Positions 22,632-33,676 of a DNA stretch of 64,000 nucleotides are shown piece after piece (positions within the stretch are counted from its first letter, which is position 1; each line of letters begins with the position of its first letter). The notes beneath the pieces are model-generated. The model was not told the origin of the DNA, searched no databases, and saw nothing but the letters and a program-made list of their open reading frames with translations. The position numbers were made by a program, and so were the translations under genes. This DNA is from Ottelia alismoides. Its lineage: Eukaryota; Streptophyta; Magnoliopsida; Alismatales; Hydrocharitaceae. The stretch spans positions 124,001-188,000 of the forward strand of contig JAZKJV010010755.1 of the NCBI GenBank assembly GCA_037367405.1. Direction: 5' to 3'.

Positions 22632-25600
22632 TGATGAATACCCATTCATCACTCTTTATTCTTATATTTTAGCTACAAAAACCTTTGCAAATGCATGTAT
22701 ATGCATGTAAATACAAATAATTAGCAAAAGCATGCATTATATAAAGTTTACTAATTAGCATGTTTTTTGTGCAAAAATAAAAGAATAAAGAGACAAAAGA
22801 AAAAGAGGGAAATATTTAGAATAAATATTGAGCAACCTAACCCAAGGGAGGGCTCAGTATGGGCCTGACCGCATAAAAGCCAAAGTAGAGGGAGATAGGG
22901 GCTCATGTGTGTAAATGGACCTGTAAATTAATAAAAATATTTTCCTCCCAAAAATAGAATAAAATTGGTTTGTATATATAGTATATATTTATAATTATAA
23001 AAATCAAAACAAAAATAGAAAAATTAAAAAGAAAATAAAAAGAGTCACTTGTGTATATATCCACCATGTACAAACAACCACTCCTATATTTATTTCACCC
23101 TATAAATAAATAAATCAAAATTCTAAAACTTTCATAAATATTCTATCTATTATGGTGTACATAAATAAAATAAAAACCATTAAAACAAAAACAAAATAAA
23201 AAGAACAAAATTAAAAACCAAAAACAATATTGTAAATAAACCATGTATATAGATGTACATATCTATTTATTTAACCATTGTATATAAATAATAAAAATAA
23301 AATAAAAATACCCTTTTGTTCCTAATTTTATGTTATAAATAAATAAAATATAAAACAGGAATAAAAATGCACAAAAATAACAAGTTAAAAATCAAAAATA
23401 AAAATCCTATATTGTACATATACCAATATATAGTATAAAGTGTACATACCCTATTTTTAGTTTGAAAATTTTATTAAAAATCACCAAAAAATAGAAAAAA
23501 TTAAAACAAAAATATTTCATGTTTTAAGTTTCCCTTAAATCGGCCATTTTCTATTTTAAAATGAATTTTCAATTATTTTCCACGTGGCTGATTCCCATTG
23601 GTCCACGGGGAATGTTGACCCCCAGTCAACTCCCCCCGCGGACCCTCTTCTCTCGCGGATCGGGTTGTCGACCCGATTTCTCCTCTTTTTCCGCGCTCGA
23701 TCCGCCCGCCATTTGCACAAACCCAGGGTCCTACCCCTTCTTCTTGCATCCGAGACCCACGCCCGGGGGATTGCATCGGGGTCCGTGCTCTGAGCAGCCC
23801 TACTCGATCAACCCTAGCCGGACCCCTGGGAGTATAAATCCCGAGCTCCGCTGCACAATTTCTCCATCTTTGGCTCCCCATTCCTTCATCCCAGGACCTC
23901 CACCATCATCCCCGAGGTGACAGCTCGTTGCTGGCAGTGTTGCAGAGAGGAGAGGTTGGTTGGACCATCGATCCGGCGTCTTTCGCGCCGCCGTGCTCCG
24001 CCCCAAGGTAGAGCTCGAGCCTCGGGCCACGACGTCCCGCGAGGCAAGGACCCAGAGCACCAGCAGCTCATCCCCAGTCGACTCGACCACCTAGGTAGCC
24101 CTATTTCCCTTTCTTGTTCTTTAATTTTTGATTTCGCCCAAATCTCGCTGTCGCCGGCCATCATCGATTCCGACCACACCCACCTTCCCTTCGATCATCG
24201 GACCACACCACCGCACTCGCCTTCCTCCCGCGCACCTTCTCCGCCCCTTCGTTCAACCCAACTCGCACAGGAGCTGGGGTTCGAACCCCTTCACCGTCGC
24301 ATCGCCGGGGTTCATCCGCACCACCGCACCGTCCACCTTCACCACCGCTAACGGGATCGAGGCAGTTTGCCCTCGACCCAGGAGCTCTTTGGTTGCATTT
24401 TGCAGGTCAATCGAGGGTTGTCTGAGGCCCTCCTACTTGAGAATCGGAGCTTCTCCTCCGTCGGACTCGGCAGAGCTCTCCGGAGCTCTGTTGATTCATC
24501 GGAGACGTCCCACATACGCGGGAGGCTAAGGCGAAGCTTCCCCGATCATCAGAAGCCCCCGCGGAGGCTCGGAGCACGCGTACTGGGCCGGTGAAGTTCG
24601 CCAGCCACTTGTTCTTCGAGGACTTCCAGCAGCTGTTGGATCGCCCTCCAGCTCCAGTTTCAATCTGAGGCATCCATTCCAGGAGCGCCAGCACCGCAAA
24701 GGAGGAGTTGATCCAGACTGTCCGATCCTGAGATGAGGCGCAGTTGAGCAGTCACCGTCAGATCCTCCACGTGTCTTCGTCTCAGCCGTCCGATCACGCC
24801 AAGGGTTACAGGAGCGAGGCGCCTCCTCTTCTTCACCGTCGGATCTCCACGTGGCGTGCTTTTCGCCCTTGGATCTTAAATAAGGGGTAAATTTCCCTTA
24901 GGCCCCTCTGCTTATGGTTTTTATTAGTTAGTCCTGTAAATATTTTATCCCGTTCATTTTATTCTGGACATTTTGCACTTTGGACCTCGTATTTACTTTA
25001 TTTGCATTTATGCCCCTGTCTACGTGGACCACGGGCATCGTCACGTGAACTTTGTTGGGTTATTTGCATTAATTCCCTTGTAGTTCTGGGATGTTACTTA
25101 ATGAATGAAAACTTTTAGAGAATTGCATTTATACCCCTGTGCGTGATTTATTTGAGCATGTGTATTTCATTAGTGGGTAAATTACACTAAGGTCCCTGGG
25201 CTTTTAATACGTGTTATTATTTAGCCCAGAAACTTTATTTCTTTACAATTAGGTCCCTGAGTGCCCCAGGTCACGCGCTTGGTACGTGAATACTTGGAAA
25301 TTTTGCACCGGACCCCCTGGAACTTATTTTAATTGCGTTTAGGTCCCAATGCACTATGCCTTGGTTTTGATTTTTAATAAGATATCAAACTAACTCCAAA
25401 TTCAATGAAAATTGGACACATGGCTCCTACCATGGTGTAAAATTTTCTAGAATTTTTGGGGACATTTTTTATTTCATTTACTATTTTAAAAATTCAAAAA
25501 CACGCATTTTCTTTACTTCCTGACTTAAAAATTCACAAAAAAATATTAAAACTCTCCTAAAAATTACAAAAAAAAAATTAGTTAATGTGTATTTTGGCTT

Positions 25601-26295
25601 GATTGATTTTTTGACCAATTTTGGTCATTTTTCGTTATATAAACTCATAAAAATTGAAAAACAACTAAAAATCTATAAAAATTCTAATAATTATTTTCAA
25701 AATCCAAATATAATAATTCCAGTGGCCAAATTTTCTTTGTGGTTTTTACTATACAGGAAAATTACCTCCATGCTTTCTAGGGACTTGTAAATATTTTATC
25801 TAAGTCCCCCAAGCTTGGCTGGACATTGTTGTTGTTTTCTTGCATTGTTTGATTTTTAGAAAATTAAATAAAAATCAGAAAAATATCAAAAATTCACTAA
25901 AAACAGTAAAAAACATAAAATACATAAAAACATTTTTATTTGAATTTTTGAGTGATTCTTGATGCATAAAATAATTGCTTGAATTGACCTGCTTCATTGT
26001 GTTCTTTATTTTCCTTATTAATCAAAAATCCAAAAAAAATTGTAAAAATTAAAAATCCACCAAAAACATTTGTATTTTATTTTTCGACTACTTCGTAGGC
26101 CGCAAGGCCATCACGTGCTCCTTGTGTTCGACCCTGGTCGCTATACCAGGTTAATATAATAGCGAGACCGCTTCTTGTGCTTGTTTGATTTTTATCCGAT
26201 TTGGTGGTCTATTTTTCTCGATTGACATCGCTTGGTAACTTGGGTCGCAACGACCCTTGACGACCTTTTTACCCAAGTGATCAGGCGTGTCATCA
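22632..26295 (+). repeat. Athila 3' LTR (3664 bp)
   Basis: Direct repeat of 2833-6494, starting TGATGAATACCC and ending GTGTCATCA, followed by the GTCAT duplication. TATAAAT is at 23833-23839. Differences from the 5' LTR are scattered substitutions and small indels (for example the missing bases near 24700). Confidence 0.93.
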
Positions 26296-26300
26296 GTCAT
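26296..26300. other. Target site duplication of the Athila element (right)
   Basis: GTCAT, identical to 2828-2832. The copia sequence continues immediately after it. Confidence 0.9.
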
Positions 26301-28890
26301 CTACATGGATATTGTTGTAATTGTTGCAGCACACTCTGTTAGATAGATAGACTTCATATTATCAGTGGGAAAGCCCTTAGTCTTGGAGAATGTCTCTATG
26401 ATCTAGATATTAGAATACACTCATTGTTTGTTTCTAATTGTTGGAAATAAACATGAATTCTGAGATAGAACTATCATAAAGAGTTATGATGGATATATTT
26501 CAGATAGTAATCTAACATCTAGTGGACTCCACAAAATTAAAAAATTAATGAATGGTTCATTAAGATTTCTAATGCTGAAAATTAAAACCTTTATAAGATC
26601 AGTAGGAGGATGAAGATCATTTGACAATGATCTTGCATCAAGTCTTGGACATTTATCTATTGATTTGATCAATAGACTAGTAAGATATGAAACTTTAGAA
26701 TGTCTAAAAATTTCAAATCTTACATACTTGTGAATATAGTATTCAAAGTAAAATGTCCAATACACCCTTCTCTGGGAAAGGTGTAAGATGTCAAGGTATT
26801 CGGGATCTCACACATATTGATGTATTTCAAGGTATATCATAGTGAACATCATGGATATATGATATCTATTGATGATTATGTATGATATAAGATTTCTTCT
26901 CTTCACCTGAGAAACCTTTGAAATGTTCAAAGATTTCACAATTTTGGTTTAGAACTAAAGTTTGAAGAAAGATGAAATGAATTTGATCTAACCTAGGTAG
27001 CTTGTACCTGTTAGATAGAATTCAAAGAATACCTTATGGATATATGAATATCATTTCTATCTCACTCCTCCGGATAAACCTGAACTCAATAGAGTTGTCG
27101 GGAGATACAATTGGATCATGTGTGATATGATTTGATCAATGATGTTTTTTAGCATAATTACCTCTTAGTTTCCAGGTATATATGTAGTAGAGACTACACT
27201 ATATATCCTTAATAAGAGTCCATGCAAGTAAGCTGGAATTAAGCACTAGAGAGTGCTACTTTATTAGGAAAATAAAGGATAGTATGAGATACCTACTTTA
27301 TGACCTTGAGATTCTTAAAATATCTCATCTCTGAGAATGTGATTCTTAGAGGCTGAGAATCTTGAGAATCAAGAAGAAAATGAAGTAAAGGAACTCATTT
27401 AATCTTGAGATGATAATGAGGCTCATGAAATCAGAAACTAAAAGGATAATTAAAGATGAAACATTAATACCTCTTCAAATGAGTTTGAGGATGTATTCCA
27501 TGTGTCGATTAAGTCTGACAATGATCGGACTTCATGTGATGAAGCTCCTAAAGATCATGACATGGAAAGATGGATATTAGCAATAAAGTCTAAAGTAGAC
27601 TTCATATACAAGTGTTGTATATGGACCTTCGAGGATCCACCTATATGGGTAAGACCCATAAAGGTGTGAATGGATCTTCAAGAGAAAGGGAATCTGATGA
27701 TAAGGTAGAGACCTTCAAAGCTCGGTTCGTAGCCATAAGCTACACACTGGAAGAGAAGACATTGCTTGCGATGAGACTTGCTCTTTAGTGACCATGCTTA
27801 AACCCATCGAATTATTGCTAACTATAGCTACACAACTTGGCTTTGACATCTTCGAGATGGAAGTCAAGATTGCATTCCTCTATGAATGCCTCTCTGAGGA
27901 TATTCACATGAAGTAGCCCCAGGGCTTCATGGTTGAGGAAAGCAAGGTGTGCAAGCTAAAGAAACTCCATCTATGGACTCAAATAAGCTTCTTGTAGTTG
28001 GAACATCAGATTTGATGAAATCATAAATGTTATGATTTCAGATAGAACCTTGATGTACCATGTGAAGCTTGGTGGGAGTGCCATTGTGTTCATCGTGCTA
28101 AATGTAGATAATATCCTAATCATTTGAAATGCTATAAGGATGATAATAAGTGTTTTATAGACTGGCTATTCCATACCTTGAGATATGATCTCAAGAATAC
28201 CTCTTAGATCTTAGTTCTGAAGTTGTTCAGAAGCAAAGAAAAGAGGGTATTGGGATTGTCGCATTTGTAGTACACCTTGGACATGTTCCATTCTTGGAAA
28301 ATCCCAAGCAAGGATTCCTTTTCTTAAGATATGGTACTGACCTATCTAATGGGATAACACCTCAAAGAGTTGATGAAGTTAATGCTAGAACTGCTTGCAC
28401 TTGTGGGAGTAGTAAAGAGTTGCTAATCCTACTATGGAGAGAAAAACACTTGATTGCAGTAGTAACAAAATCTTCAAAGATGACAAGACTTAGAGATAGT
28501 GATATCAAAGTCTCATCATAAAAAACCTAAGACTTTATAGAATAGTGATCTAAAAGGTCTTAACTGTAGATGCCTTGGGAAATAGAGATATCCAGGAATA
28601 AAGGTATTCTGATAAGGATTATGGAAATACTGGTTATAATAATTACTGAGCAATAGTATCAAGGACACTATAACTGCTTTATCAGGATTGAGTATTGGTT
28701 GCATAAGATGCAACATTCGCATTGGATGCGAGCACTGTTACCTGAGGATATGCAAGTGCCGTAAAAGGACTTGACATAGTCTCGCGGGAATAGAGTGACT
28801 GATTAGCTTACCTAGATATTTTCTAAATAGCCTATGATTGTCGCATGAGTGTGCGTTTAAATGATTAGCCCATTAATGGCTCTTTGGGCT
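26301..28890 (+). pseudogene. pol: Copia copy 1 pol remnants (integrase, reverse transcriptase)
   Basis: Translated pieces in shifting frames follow the copia order. GAG pre-integrase and the integrase zinc region lie at about 26640-26830 (LSIDLINRLVRYETLECLK). Integrase core remnants follow to about 27120. Reverse transcriptase lies at about 27560-28140, where the YVDD box appears as NVDN near 28105, and the thumb at 28290-28400 (LRYGTDLSNG). Two TAG/TAA codons replace glutamine codons, at 27914-27916 (after HMK) and in the IYGLKQAS motif near 27985. The same two stops occur in copy 2. Numerous other stops and shifts make it non-coding. Confidence 0.8.
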
Positions 28891-28900
28891 AGTGGGAGAT
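28891..28900 (+). other. Polypurine tract of copia copy 1
   Basis: AGTGGGAGAT directly precedes the 3' LTR start TGTTGGACATG; identical at 41543-41552. Confidence 0.75.
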
Positions 28901-31480
28901 TGTTGGACATGCAAGCCCACAGCGAGCCATTATGCAATAAATGTTATTGCACATATCATTCCCTAATCTGAAATGAAGAATAACTAATTTGCATAATAGT
29001 CCCTTAGTACAATTAGGAATATGTGCCATGGCTATCTTAATGATCATACAGTTGTTTGATTCAATTATTGAATCATAGAGGCTGGTGCTTGGATGAATAT
29101 CTAAAGAGTTAGATTGAGGACTCATCAAGCACCGTCAAATGATTGTTAAGATCTGATCTCCAGCCTGAGTAAGAGATGGCAATCTTTCTGACCGACCTCT
29201 TGATGCAGGTCCTCTACATAGGAATAGAGATTCAGAGGTGTCAGATTAGTTAGGTCAAAGAGTTGACTTAACGAGATCGAGATAACCAAAGTCCTATGTC
29301 GTATGCTGTCACGATATAGGCACACATCCTCTGACCGGAGACAGATGTGTTACTATATGTCTGAATATATACATTTGGCAGACCAATAGGTTGATGACCT
29401 AACCCAGGTCTATACACTGGCGCGCTGGTGTGCATATAAGGGCATATGAGGTATACGATCTCTCAAAGGGATCATACTGGTTCACTACTGAACCGGAAGA
29501 CATGAGCTCACTCATGAGATATTGGGAAGAATCGAATTCCGTGCACGGTCGTCTCGCTTTGGAAGCTTGACTGAATTTGTAGGTTTGATATATATACTTT
29601 TGGATAGTATATGATCAAGACCTAGGTATGATATATGATTTTGGAAATGATATTATCTATACCAAATCCCAATGAACAAATGAGAAACTTACTGATAAAA
29701 CCCTAAAGTAGACAATATAAAGTTGATCTAATACTTCAGGTTTATTCTGGATCTTCCCATATGCAGGATGTACAGGTGTTAGGAATACCTGAGGGTGATG
29801 TGATCATAAACGATTGTATAACTATGATGCCTCTATTCCTAGGGAGTGATGAAATGGGTCTGGATTTTAGTGACTCCTCTAATTAGAGAAGTAATCTGAT
29901 CTTGGTCCAAATGTTAGACATTGATCTTAATGTGATTCAGATGCAATGAGAAGATTAGATTTGCGGTCTTGATTTAATCAAGCATCTATGGGAGGCCCGA
30001 GATCTGGATTTGAGATATGATCTCAATATCCAAGACGCTATACGTGGAACAATACAATCGCCCTGTCCTTATCTCCAAGTATCCGTGGAGAAAGCGCATT
30101 ATCCTTGAAAGAGTTCATGGATAATTTCATTGTTGATATAAGTATCCAAGCATCAAGAAAATTGATAATTAAATGTCATTTAATTATCATGGATAATATG
30201 AATTTGATTCATATTATTAGGAGAGATATCTATGATAATTAAATGTGATTTAATTATCAAAGATATGAATAATATGAATGTGATTCATGTTATTTGGGCA
30301 CATGAGAAAAGAGATCCAAGATGATTAAATGTGATTTAATTATCGTGGATATGAATAATGTGGATAGCACTATCCATATTTATCATATATATTATAAATG
30401 TGATTTATGATATATAAGAGAGAGCATATTGTGATTTATATTTGTTATATAATTATTAATGTGAATTGGATTTACATTAGATGACATTTTGTTTTAGGAT
30501 GTGAATGCGATTCATATTTACTTTAATGGCATGATTGCAATATTTCGCAAGATAATTGTGAATTATATTTGTGAAATAATTTACAATAATTGTTGTTGTA
30601 AATTTTGGATATATATCATGAGATAGTGAGATCTCATGAGACAATGAGATCTCATGAGATAAATGAGATCTCATGAGAAGAGTGACCGTCCCCTATTTTT
30701 AGGGGATATGGTCTATCTCCTCAATATCTCCAAGGATAATTTATTGATTTGAATTGAATTTAAATATATTGAATTATCGATATATATATTAAATTAAATT
30801 AAATTAATTTTTGTTGTATTTTTCACAACAAGATCATGGCCAATGAAAGAAACACAAATCAATCTCAACCATTGATTGTGTGTTGTCCATGGATTGAGAT
30901 TCATGGACTCCCAAAACCCTATATAAGAAGAGGCACCCTTGCTCTTCAAGAGATATATGTTAGATAATTATAATGAATGCTCTCTTATCTCTCTCTACAC
31001 GTCATGTGCCTCACTCCATCTCTCTCTTATGGTCATCCACCATGGAGCCTTTGAGAGAATCGACATCGCTGCAGCATCGTCGTTATGCTGCTGGAGTTCT
31101 TACTCGTGGATCTCCATCTCCTTTGGTGTGTCTCGCTCGTCGTGAAGAAGATGTTGGATCTCGTGTGACGAGATCAGGAGATCCGCCACTTGGATCATCA
31201 ACATGGATTGCGAGGAGCACGCGATTCATCTCCGTGCTCGCGAGCATCTCCTCCGTCGGATCGGACTTGAGACAGGAGGTTTCTTGGTTTAGAGACTCGA
31301 TCGCAACCACACATCAAGAGGTAATCATATTACTTATTTGTGGTTTAGATGAAACGATCCGAGAAGTGTTCTTGGATCATGTGGTTTCATCATATAAAAA
31401 AAATTAATTTCCATTGCATCGAGCAACTAGTGCGACTAGTCGCTCCCGATCGTATTCGATGCGAGTGATGCACTTTAACA
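28901..31480 (+). repeat. 3' LTR of copia copy 1 (about 2.58 kb)
   Basis: Starts TGTTGGACATGCAAGCCC, homologous to the LTRs at 33677 and 41553 but clearly diverged. A TATATAA box lies at 30920-30926. A local array of the palindromic unit GAGATCTCATGAGA (three copies, about 30628-30677) is specific to this copy. The 3' end is altered: about 13 bases are missing after GATGCGA near 31464, and the terminus is blurred before a run of G at 31484, so the end coordinate is approximate. Confidence 0.85.
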
Positions 31481-32009
31481 TTCGGGGGGGGGGGGGGGAA
31501 GAGATGAGATTCGTCGATGGCGGGCAGGACTCCGGGGGGGACTGCGAATAGGGGGAGCTTCGACCATGGCGATGGCATGCAGCGCTCCATGAGGATGACA
31601 GGGTGGGGGCTTAGGAGGCTGGGGCTTCGACCAGGAGGAACTCGCGTGTTGCAGCTTGCCGGTGCCGAGCTCGCATGTGGGGGCCGGACGCGCGAGTAGG
31701 GAGAGGGCTGGAGCTCGTATATTACATAGGTGCAGGCGGAGGGGGCAGCTTGTCGGGGACGAGCAGAAGGCCATGAGGCATCTTGTTTCACATAATGACA
31801 TCATGTTGTAAATATGATGTCTTCCGAAGGGTAAAATGGTCAACATATTACTTTTCCCGTCAGAGTTAACAGAGCATTCAGACGGAAATTGACACAGGGT
31901 TATGCCATGTAAAGGCTAAGCATTATTTGGGTTGTGGATGTAATTCGTGATTATCGAAGGTTCCTGGGGTAATTACTAAATTACTCAGGGTTATGGGTGT
32001 AAATGTCCC
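31481..32009. mobile_element. Truncated Mutator-like element, right half
   Basis: The right terminus (ATTACTCAGGGTTATGGGTG, ending near 32009) and the subterminal 150 bp match the right end of the complete MULE at 46669-47969. The matching left terminus is absent; sequence before 31481 is copia LTR. The interior (31484-31790) is GC-rich, starts with a long run of G and encodes only short Pro/Ser-rich frames, such as a minus-strand frame at 31475-31846, that I do not recognise. Confidence 0.65.
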
Positions 32010-32059
32010 TAAAAAATAAACCAATACATTGATGTAAAGAGGGAGAGGCTTTCTACTCT

Positions 32060-32180
32060 ACATACTTCTTTTCGAGTTCAGTACATTTCTCTCGTAGAAG
32101 ATGGAGGTTGAGGGATTCGAACCTTGATCTTTTGTTAGGGGAGTCACTGTTGAACCACCAGACCAATAACATACTTCTTT
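32060..32180 (-). mobile_element. Short tRNA-derived SINE with 12-bp duplications
   Basis: The insert 32072-32168 (97 bp) is flanked by ACATACTTCTTT at 32060-32071 and 32169-32180. On the minus strand it begins with a tRNA-like head: A-box-like TGGTCTGGTGGTTCAACAG and B-box GGTTCGAATCC, the internal promoter of RNA polymerase III. Its sequence resembles the insert at 49142-49231. It is shorter than most plant SINEs and has no clear poly-A tail, so it may be a head-only copy. Confidence 0.65.
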
Positions 32181-32329
32181 ATGAGATGACCATCTTGTCC
32201 ATGGCTGCAATGTTCTCTTTTGCGATGACGGCGATCTTTTCCATGTTTTTCACCATCGTCGAATGTTCGATGTAGTAGGGAGGACATGGTGGTGCAAGGG
32301 GTGCGGCATGAGGGAAGAGCATGGAAGGC

Positions 32330-32525
32330 CGTATCCCGATATATCGGCGATATATCGACGATATATCGGTATCGACAGGTCACCGATATATCGCAGATAT
32401 GTCCGATATTGGGTATCGACACACAAAAAAGGCGAGCTGAATCCCGATGTTGGCGATATGGCGTCGATATATCGCCGATATATCGACGATATATCGGTAT
32501 CGACATGGTACCGATATTGATATGT
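32330..32525. repeat. Array of CGATATATCG palindromes
   Basis: Seven copies of the 10-bp palindrome CGATATATCG start at 32337, 32348, 32359, 32384, 32465, 32476 and 32487, several exactly 11 bp apart. Two similar blocks (about 32330-32410 and 32450-32525) share the order palindrome triplet, GGTATCGACA, ACCGATAT. All frames through it give IYRRYI-like low-complexity peptides, so the apparent frames are by-products of the repeat. Confidence 0.8.
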
Positions 32526-32801
32526 CCTTCCATGGGGAAGAGACACTTTGGCGGCAAGAGAGAAGAGGTATGGAGGAGGTGAGGGCAATTGACGATCTTG
32601 GTGGTGATGGCGAGAATGAGAAGGGAATTTGAGGGGAATAAGATTCACCATAGTCACTTTCTAATTTTATTAATGAGAGAATAATTAGAAATAAATGATA
32701 ATGTCATTGAAATAATTTTATTCTTTATTGTTAGATGTAATTTTGATCGACAAGATTGCATGCTAATCAATTTCCTAATTGACCAAGTGCCTATTGTATA
32801 T
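32526..32801. other. No gene seen
   Basis: Mixed sequence, purine-rich at 32545-32640 and AT-rich after. I see no coding, RNA or repeat signal. The last eight bases are the target duplication of the next element. Confidence 0.4.
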
Positions 32802-33183
32802 GGGTAAAATGGAGCCACTCCTAGAGGGAGCTAACTTGTATCCCCGCATCATTTTTCCATTTTTTTTAGTTTTTTTGAAAAATAAATCTCTGGAAATTAA
32901 TCACTTTATCCATGTATTATATCAATCAAGTTTTGTGAGAAAAAGAGACTTCTGCAACCATCATCTATACAATCATTTTTTTAACAGTCGCGGGATTGTT
33001 TAAATTGACCACGTCTAGATGGAGATGGTAGAGTCTTTATTTCGCACGAAATTTGAATAACACAATATATTGATATAATAGTGAAATCTACAGAAATATT
33101 TTTTTTAAAAAATAAAAATATAGGAAAAAGTAAGGTGGGTGAACTAAGTTAGCTTCCCTGAGGGGATAACCCCATTTTACCCT
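32802..33183. mobile_element. MITE with ~45-bp terminal inverted repeats
   Basis: GGGTAAAATGGAGCCACTCC at the left and the inverse of its right end (GGGTAAAATGGGGTTATCC) are terminal inverted repeats that both continue into GCTAACTT. The flanks TTGTATAT (32794-32801 and 33184-33191) are an 8-bp duplication, 9 bp with one mismatch. No coding capacity. TSD length suits hAT or Mutator; I cannot decide which. Confidence 0.65.
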
Positions 33184-33401
33184 TTGTATATTCCTATATG
33201 TTTATAGGAATTCAGTTGTATACACATAACTACTTATCTGATTATTGAATATTATTGTCGAATTGATAATAAACAATCATTGAATCAAATTCAATTACGA
33301 TTTTCAAATGAACTCGAACCTCCTAACAAAAAATGCGATTACATATATATGGAACACAATCTTTGTGATCGAACCTAACTCAACCATAATACATCGTTTT
33401 A

Positions 33402-33628
33402 GGGTCTTTTTGGTTGCTAGGGTACCTCAAGGTACCATGGCATGCCCCTACTCCACCCATGCATTCCTGGTTAGGATTACTTTATGGGCCATACGATTTC
33501 TTTGATATAATAAGTTTTAACCATGTTTAAATACAAAAATTAACATAAAAATATTATAATCATTAAAAAGTTAATATAACACATAATCAATGCCATATCA
33601 CATTACATTAATCATTGCAATCCTCTCA
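33402..33628. mobile_element. Tourist-like MITE, left part of a nested pair
   Basis: Starts GGGTCTTTTTGGTTGC after TTA, the target preferred by PIF/Harbinger-type (Tourist) MITEs. The body resembles the MITE remnant at 44058-44311 (shared TTAACCATGTT, AAAAAGTTAATATAACACA). Its right part is displaced by the next MITE. The distal end may be at 45009, where GATCAAACAGACCC appears. Confidence 0.5.
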
Positions 33629-33676
33629 TTAGGGCTTGTTTGGTTACAAGGGTACACCGGGGTACCCTGGCATACC

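Larger units (their letters stand above)
2833..26295 (+). mobile_element. Ty3/gypsy Athila-lineage retrotransposon, 23.5 kb with nested insertions
   Basis: Two direct LTRs (2833-6494 and 22632-26295) begin TGATG and end CATCA and are flanked by GTCAT. A tRNA-Asp type primer site follows the 5' LTR and a G7 polypurine tract precedes the 3' LTR. Between them are gag, protease, reverse transcriptase, RNase H and integrase remnants in gypsy order. The wording of the reverse transcriptase (FMDDF, MPFGLCNAPATFQRC) and integrase (GKPCHLPIEL) is that of the Athila lineage. Two solo LTRs are inserted inside (8715-11592 and 17835-20825); without them the element is about 17.6 kb. All coding parts are broken, so it is not autonomous. 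Confidence 0.93.
1..31480 (+). mobile_element. Ty1/copia retrotransposon copy 1, split by an Athila element
   Basis: The window opens inside the 5' LTR of this element. After the LTR come a tRNA-Met type primer site, a long leader, a degenerate pol and a 3' LTR starting at 28901. The interior is interrupted by the Athila element at 2833-26295. Without it the internal region is about 5.36 kb, matching the 5.376-kb interior of copy 2 at 36177-41552, to which it aligns along its whole length. Domain order in the remnants (GAG pre-integrase, integrase, reverse transcriptase) is the copia order. No long frame survives. The 5' flank and its target duplication are outside the window. Confidence 0.9.

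Noticed and set aside
30477..30674. Repeat peptide frame (SHEISLSHEIS) on the minus strand
   Set aside because: Produced by the GAGATCTCATGAGA repeat in the copia LTR, not a gene.
31473..31846. Minus-strand protein gene in the truncated MULE
   Set aside because: Pro-rich frame with no recognisable domain, overlapped by frames on the other strand.
32102..32168. tRNA gene on the minus strand
   Set aside because: Only the promoter boxes resemble a tRNA; no cloverleaf closes, and target duplications mark it as a SINE.
32330..32525. CRISPR-like array
   Set aside because: Repeats are 10-bp palindromes without unique spacers, in plant nuclear DNA.
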